From positions 1 to 10,472 of the forward strand of contig CAKSGP010000027.1 of assembly GCA_934454745.1 (NCBI GenBank): a stretch of 10,472 bases of DNA, read 5' to 3'. Below the pieces are notes generated by a model. That model had not been told where the DNA came from and ran no database searches. It worked only from the letters and a program-made list of their open reading frames with translations. The position numbers and the translations under genes are program-made. This DNA comes from an uncultured Clostridia bacterium (lineage in GTDB: Bacteria; Bacillota; Clostridia; UBA1381). Shown here in pieces: positions 7,186 through 10,472 of the stretch. The first letter of the stretch is position 1, and each line of letters opens with the position of its first letter.

Positions 7186-8269
7186 AAAGACCAAAATTTT
7201 ATTTGTTGCACAAAATCTGTATGTCGGCGGTGTTCAAAAAGCATTTGTTAATCTTTTATATAAAGCTGAAAAAAGCGGTAAGTATGATATAAGCGTGTTT
7301 ACATTTGCGAAAGGAGCACTCGAAGCAGAGGTGCCGCATAATATACCAATTAGGGTAGGAAACAAAATATTACAGTTATCTGCAACACCTCTCGGAAGTA
7401 TAAAAGCAAAAGGCAATGTTATTGATATAGCAATACGCATTTTTGTGACTGTTCTTGCGAAAATAATCGGTTCGGAAAGATTTTACAGACTGGTTTTTAG
7501 AAAACAGACAGAAAAATACGATATAGCTGTTTCGTATTTTACTGATGTGCCGATAGGAGTATTCAATAAAGGAACAAATTTGTATGTTTCCGATTTTGTT
7601 AATGCGGATAAAAAAATAGCTTGGATTCATACCGATCCGATTCTGAGTGGTTTCGATAAAGAATACTGTCGCAGAATATATAAGCCTTTTGATAAAATAA
7701 TATGTGTTTCAGACGCAGTAAGGCAAAAATTTAATGAACTGCTTCCGGAATACAGCAATAAAACAGAAACAAGGCATAATGTGTTTGATGAAGAAAAGAT
7801 AAAAAAACTTGCTATAGAATGCGAGCCGTTTAAAAAATCACGCTTTGATATTGTTACGGTTGCAAGAGTAGATAATGCTTCAAAGAGAATTGACGGCATA
7901 TTAAATATGTGCCGAAGGTTAAAGGAAAACGATATTTCCGGCTTTTGCTGGCGGATTATCGGGGACGGTCCCGATCTTAATAGAAACATTGAATTGGCAA
8001 ACGAGCTGGGAGTGGATGATGTTGTTATATTTGAGGGCGAAAAACTAAATCCATACCCGTATATATATAAATCCGATTTGTTTGCGCTGTATTCCGCATA
8101 TGAGGGTTTTCCCCTTGTGATAGGCGAAGCGTTAATTCTTAAAACACCTATACTCACAACAAATTATGCGGCGGCAAGAGAACAAATTCCGCCTGACGGC
8201 GGAACAATAGCAGATTCTGATGAGATATTCTTTGAATATTTAAAGGGCTATATCATCGGAAATAATTAA
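7169..8269 (+). CDS. Glycosyltransferase, GT4 family (GT-B fold), short C-terminus
   Basis: The protein has 366 residues from this start. The N-terminal half has L-F-V-A-Q-N-L-Y-V-G-G-V-Q-K-A at 11-25 (the Gly-Gly acceptor loop of many GT4 enzymes) and A-W-I-H-T-D at 151-156. The donor half has I-C-V-S-D-A-V-R at 178-185, V-A-R-V-D-N-A-S-K-R at 231-240, I-G-D-G-P at 264-268 and the E-x7-E motif at E312 and E320 (EGFPLVIGE). Only 46 residues follow the second Glu, against 100 in the GT4 encoded at 4968, so the C-terminal cross-over helices appear short. The start is uncertain: ATG at 7169 or, three codons on, at 7178, which sits better after the weak AGAG at 7165-7168. It is the last gene of the operon. 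Sugar specificity is unknown. Confidence 0.9.
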   Translation: MKQMHEKTKILFVAQNLYVGGVQKAFVNLLYKAEKSGKYDISVFTFAKGALEAEVPHNIPIRVGNKILQLSATPLGSIKAKGNVIDIAIRIFVTVLAKIIGSERFYRLVFRKQTEKYDIAVSYFTDVPIGVFNKGTNLYVSDFVNADKKIAWIHTDPILSGFDKEYCRRIYKPFDKIICVSDAVRQKFNELLPEYSNKTETRHNVFDEEKIKKLAIECEPFKKSRFDIVTVARVDNASKRIDGILNMCRRLKENDISGFCWRIIGDGPDLNRNIELANELGVDDVVIFEGEKLNPYPYIYKSDLFALYSAYEGFPLVIGEALILKTPILTTNYAAAREQIPPDGGTIADSDEIFFEYLKGYIIGNN

Positions 8270-8311
8270 CTTTTGTATACAGCCGGGTAAAGGACGGTTT
8301 GTATAAATATT

Positions 8312-8348
8312 TTTATAGAAAGCGAGGTGTTTCCCGTGTTTCTATAAA
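8312..8348 (+). repeat. Inverted repeat, 10-base perfect arms
   Basis: TTTATAGAAA at 8312-8321 is the exact reverse complement of TTTCTATAAA at 8339-8348, with a 17-base loop that is noticeably richer in G and C than the arms. There is no T run after the right arm on the + strand, so it is not a standard terminator in that direction. It could be an RNA hairpin in a leader or a protein-binding site. Confidence 0.6.
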
Positions 8349-8349
8349 G

Positions 8350-8384
8350 AAAAACATTCAATATTGTGTTGAAGGGATGTTTTT
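8350..8384 (+). terminator. Candidate rho-independent terminator of the polysaccharide operon
   Basis: The arms AAAAACAT (8350-8357) and ATGTTTTT (8377-8384) are perfectly complementary, and T8358-C8359 can extend the stem against G8375-G8376 with one wobble. The right arm ends in five T residues. The stem is AT-rich and the T run is part of the stem, so strength is doubtful. The mirror-image A run means it could also act on the other strand. Its place after the last glycosyltransferase gene supports the call. Confidence 0.4.
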
Positions 8385-8399
8385 CGATAGGAGTATACT
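8369..8399 (+). promoter_or_regulatory. Candidate promoter of the SLH protein gene
   Basis: TTGAAG (8369-8374) and TATACT (8394-8399) resemble -35 and -10 boxes of a housekeeping sigma factor, with a spacer of 19 bases that is slightly long. The -10 box lies inside the palindrome GAGTATACTC and the -35 box lies inside the candidate terminator loop. The placement 29 bases before the start codon would give a short leader. Confidence 0.3.
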
Positions 8400-8400
8400 C
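8391..8400. promoter_or_regulatory. Perfect 10-base palindrome, possible operator
   Basis: GAGTATACTC reads the same on both strands. It covers the best -10 candidate for the SLH protein gene, which is where a dimeric repressor would block transcription. A 10-base palindrome can arise by chance in AT-rich DNA, so the operator role is a guess. Confidence 0.25.
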
Positions 8401-8411
8401 AAAAAATAAAG

Positions 8412-8418
8412 AAAGGAG
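8412..8418 (+). promoter_or_regulatory. Ribosome binding site for the SLH protein gene
   Basis: AAAGGAG, 9 bases before the ATG at 8428. It fixes the start of the partial gene directly ahead of a well-formed signal peptide. Confidence 0.8.
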
Positions 8419-8427
8419 ATGCTAAAA

Positions 8428-10472
8428 ATGAGTAAACTCAAAAGATTTATTTCAACATTAATGGCTATTTGCGTATGTTCAATGTGTATCAATGCCATTC
8501 CTGCATTGGCTGCCACTGAAGATAATTATTCACTGCAGAACAGTGGATTTGAGTTGCCAACAATCAGCGGTGACTACACACAGCCCCTTGCTTCCACTGT
8601 GCCGAATTGGAATACTACGGCTTATGAGCAGAAAATAGAATTGCTCAGAGCTAATAACGGAACATACATTAAGGGGCAGGAACTAAAGCCAAAGGCCGGT
8701 CTGCAAGCAGCAGAGCTGAATGCAGACGAACAAAGCTCATTATATCAGAGCATAAAAACCACATCCGGAAGCTTTGTAAAGTGGGGTATATCGCATCACG
8801 GCAGAAACGGATACGATACAATGCTTTTGGTAATAGGTCCCAAGCAGTCGGTTGATCCGGCAAAGAAAACCAAAACCGGATATGACCAGTTTATGAAAAT
8901 GGGACAGTATATCAGTGGTAATAGTGAGCTTTCTGCACTTATACCTACAGGCAGCGGTGCAAGTCAGGAATTTATCCTGTATTCACCCAAGTTTGCAGCA
9001 AACGGAGATTTTTCAACTGGTGAGACCGCAAACTTTACAACCTACAAAACCGTATCCAACACTGAAGAATGGCATATTTGGTTTATAAGATCAAATAATG
9101 ACAATTGGTATGATTACGGTACAAATGTCACATCTGATACATCGAAGCTTGGTTATAACAATATCTACGAGGTTCCGGAGAATCAGACTGACACAACCTT
9201 TGCGTTTACCGCATACGAAAGCGCACCGAAAAGCGATGGTAAAGTTGATTTAACCTACGGTAATATCATAGACGACATTAATTTCGGTCTTTTGTATAAT
9301 GTATCTCTGCATACGTTGACAGGCGGAAGCGCTGCTGTTACTGCTGAGAATACAGCAGATTTGTCGGTTTCGTATAAGGGTACAGACTTTGCTTCGGATA
9401 AATATAAAGCCGATACCGTAATTACATTAACAGCAACCGCAGATGATGCAGCCGATTATGTCTTTGCAGGTGCAACAATAAACGGAAGTCAGTATGACTT
9501 TAGTGATTTTGCTGCAAACAGTGACAATACTGTATATACGAAAGATATAACGGTAGATGAATCTAAATACATAAGGGTTGCGTTTGCAAGAAAAGGTCAT
9601 ATCTTGTATGATCCGAACGGTGGAAGTTATAAGGGAACTGCTGATATTACAGATAAAAAGTATTCTTACTATAACAGCGGTGTTACGGAAAATGAAACTC
9701 CGTCCCACGATTCCGCTACTTTTACAGGATGGACACTGTATACGAATGCATCCGGTTATTTAGGTATAACTATACCGGCAAATCATACCGTTAAATACAG
9801 TGCAGAGGATGCCCTGAATCCTACCCTTACTATTTCGTGGAATGACTTATCAGGTAACGCACAATCTGTTACGCTTCCTGCAACTAAGGAAGATGGTATT
9901 TTGCTTGTAGCAAATTACAACTTTAAGCATGAAGTTATTGCTTTGACAGACGGAGGAAGCGTTGATATAGAAAATTCAACGAAAGCATATACGGTAAATG
10001 GTAATGACAGTTATAAGTACACTGCCGGCGGTGAGGGCGATGTTATTACAGTAACAGCTAATCCTGCATCCGGTTACCAGTTTGACGGTTGGTTTGAAAC
10101 CGAAGACGGAGAAGCTATAAGCCGCGCACTTCAGTATTCATATGTAGTGACCGGTAATTCAAAAACATATGCAAAATTCTCCGAAAAAATTCCGGAGCCC
10201 GATCCTGATCCTGACCCCATCCCCGATCCGGATCCCATTCCTGAATTCGTGACAAACTTTGCGTATATCTATGGATACAATGACAACACAATGGCAGCGG
10301 ACAACAATCTGCTTAGAAGTGAGGTATCGGCAATGGTACACCGCCTTGTTAAGCAAAACAACAAGCTTGGTGGATTCGTTTACAATGAAGCAAATGAACC
10401 TGCTTTCAATGATATTGAAGGTGAATGGTTCAGAAGCGGTATAGAGTATATGAATTACAAAGGAGCTTTTGC
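8428..10472 (+). CDS. Secreted SLH-domain surface protein with InlB-type repeats, 3' end beyond window
   Basis: The frame is open with no stop for 681 codons to the window edge. Residues 1-28 form a signal peptide (K-L-K-R, hydrophobic core with three Cys, cleavage expected after A-L-A at 26-28). Residues about 33-290 form an uncharacterised, probably beta-sandwich domain beginning N-S-G-F-E-L-P, with A-E-L-N-A, S-L-Y-Q and H-H-G-R-N-G-Y-D-T motifs, of a kind seen in surface adhesins. Residues about 290-390 look like a further beta-rich module. Residues about 392-480 (Y-D-P-N-G-G-S-Y, then F-T-G-W at 432-435) match the Listeria-Bacteroides repeat type, and about 500-585 (L-T-D-G-G-S-V, G-Y-Q-F-D-G-W) match the divergent InlB B-repeat. 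A D-P/I-P linker at 588-606 leads into an SLH domain from about 607 (Y-I-Y-G-Y-N-D-N-T, then F-N-D-I). It is exported and likely held on the cell wall by its SLH repeats. No enzyme motif is seen, so adhesion or surface display is the best guess. Confidence 0.9.
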   Translation, partial: MSKLKRFISTLMAICVCSMCINAIPALAATEDNYSLQNSGFELPTISGDYTQPLASTVPNWNTTAYEQKIELLRANNGTYIKGQELKPKAGLQAAELNADEQSSLYQSIKTTSGSFVKWGISHHGRNGYDTMLLVIGPKQSVDPAKKTKTGYDQFMKMGQYISGNSELSALIPTGSGASQEFILYSPKFAANGDFSTGETANFTTYKTVSNTEEWHIWFIRSNNDNWYDYGTNVTSDTSKLGYNNIYEVPENQTDTTFAFTAYESAPKSDGKVDLTYGNIIDDINFGLLYNVSLHTLTGGSAAVTAENTADLSVSYKGTDFASDKYKADTVITLTATADDAADYVFAGATINGSQYDFSDFAANSDNTVYTKDITVDESKYIRVAFARKGHILYDPNGGSYKGTADITDKKYSYYNSGVTENETPSHDSATFTGWTLYTNASGYLGITIPANHTVKYSAEDALNPTLTISWNDLSGNAQSVTLPATKEDGILLVANYNFKHEVIALTDGGSVDIENSTKAYTVNGNDSYKYTAGGEGDVITVTANPASGYQFDGWFETEDGEAISRALQYSYVVTGNSKTYAKFSEKIPEPDPDPDPIPDPDPIPEFVTNFAYIYGYNDNTMAADNNLLRSEVSAMVHRLVKQNNKLGGFVYNEANEPAFNDIEGEWFRSGIEYMNYKGAF
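10207..10242 (+). repeat. Imperfect 18-base tandem duplication encoding (Asp-Pro-Asp-Pro-Ile-Pro)x2
   Basis: Units 10207-10224 and 10225-10242 both encode D-P-D-P-I-P but differ at four third-codon positions. They form most of the stiff linker between the InlB-type repeats and the SLH domain. Such Pro-rich spacers are common before SLH domains. Confidence 0.7.

Larger units (their letters stand above)
8270..8427 (+). other. Non-coding gap with stacked inverted repeats between the polysaccharide operon and the SLH protein gene
   Basis: These 158 bases carry no gene-like frame. From left to right they hold two copies of TTTGTATA (8272-8279 and 8298-8305), a hairpin with 10-base perfect arms (8312-8348), a second hairpin with 8-base perfect arms ending in a T run (8350-8384), a 10-base palindrome (8391-8400) and the ribosome binding site of the next gene. 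The gap probably separates two transcription units, ending the operon and starting the surface-protein gene. Confidence 0.6.

Noticed and set aside
7627..8157. Minus-strand open frame of 176 codons
   Set aside because: It lies wholly opposite the GT4 gene, whose motifs are clear. Its product is Ser-rich with no recognisable domain and it has no ribosome binding site.
8272..8305. TTTGTATA direct repeat as promoter boxes for the gap
   Set aside because: TTGTAT and TATAAA there are 23 bases apart, too far for a sigma-A type promoter.
8470..8490. Lipoprotein signal around the cysteines of the signal peptide
   Set aside because: Three Cys lie at residues 15, 17 and 20, but the residues before them do not form a lipobox, and a normal A-L-A cleavage site follows.
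10259..10444. Short + strand frame inside the SLH coding region
   Set aside because: The frame of the large secreted protein is open through here and encodes a recognisable SLH domain.

Overview
The window is AT-rich with bacterial gene structure: strong AAAGGAGG-type ribosome binding sites, overlapping same-strand genes, and an S-layer-homology (SLH) surface protein with a Gram-positive style signal peptide. This fits a Firmicute, most likely a gut-type Clostridia lineage. The species cannot be named from the sequence alone. Every supported gene lies on the + strand. No RNA genes, insertion sequences, CRISPR arrays or attachment sites were seen.

Positions 1-8269 look like one surface or extracellular polysaccharide operon of the Wzx/Wzy type. 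It holds, in order: the C-terminal end of an O-antigen polymerase/ligase-like membrane protein (cut by the window edge), two membrane proteins with the two-membrane-segment layout of chain-length regulators, a polysaccharide pyruvyltransferase family protein, the initiating phosphoglycosyl transferase, a GT4 glycosyltransferase, a GT2 glycosyltransferase and a second GT4 glycosyltransferase. Several neighbours overlap by 4-17 bases and most other gaps are under 25 bases, so translation is probably coupled. The expected order of work is: the phosphoglycosyl transferase loads the first sugar phosphate on undecaprenyl phosphate, the three glycosyltransferases extend the repeat unit, the pyruvyltransferase-like enzyme decorates it, and the polymerase plus the co-polymerase pair set chain growth. 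No flippase (Wzx) or tyrosine kinase/phosphatase pair is visible; they may lie upstream.

Positions 8270-8427 are a non-coding gap of 158 bases rich in inverted repeats: two adjacent hairpins, the second a candidate terminator, then a perfect 10-base palindrome overlapping a candidate -10 box, then a strong ribosome binding site.

Positions 8428-10472 encode the first 681 codons of a large secreted protein that runs off the window: signal peptide, an uncharacterised beta-rich N-terminal domain, InlB-B-repeat-like modules, an Asp-Pro linker and the start of an SLH domain. SLH domains of known systems bind pyruvylated cell-wall polysaccharide, so the pyruvyltransferase-like gene in the operon just upstream suggests, but does not prove, that the operon makes the anchor or a related surface glycan.

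The observations most worth following up are the two co-polymerase-like genes, which appear to be divergent paralogues of each other, the structured gap at 8270-8427, and the uncharacterised N-terminal domain of the SLH protein.
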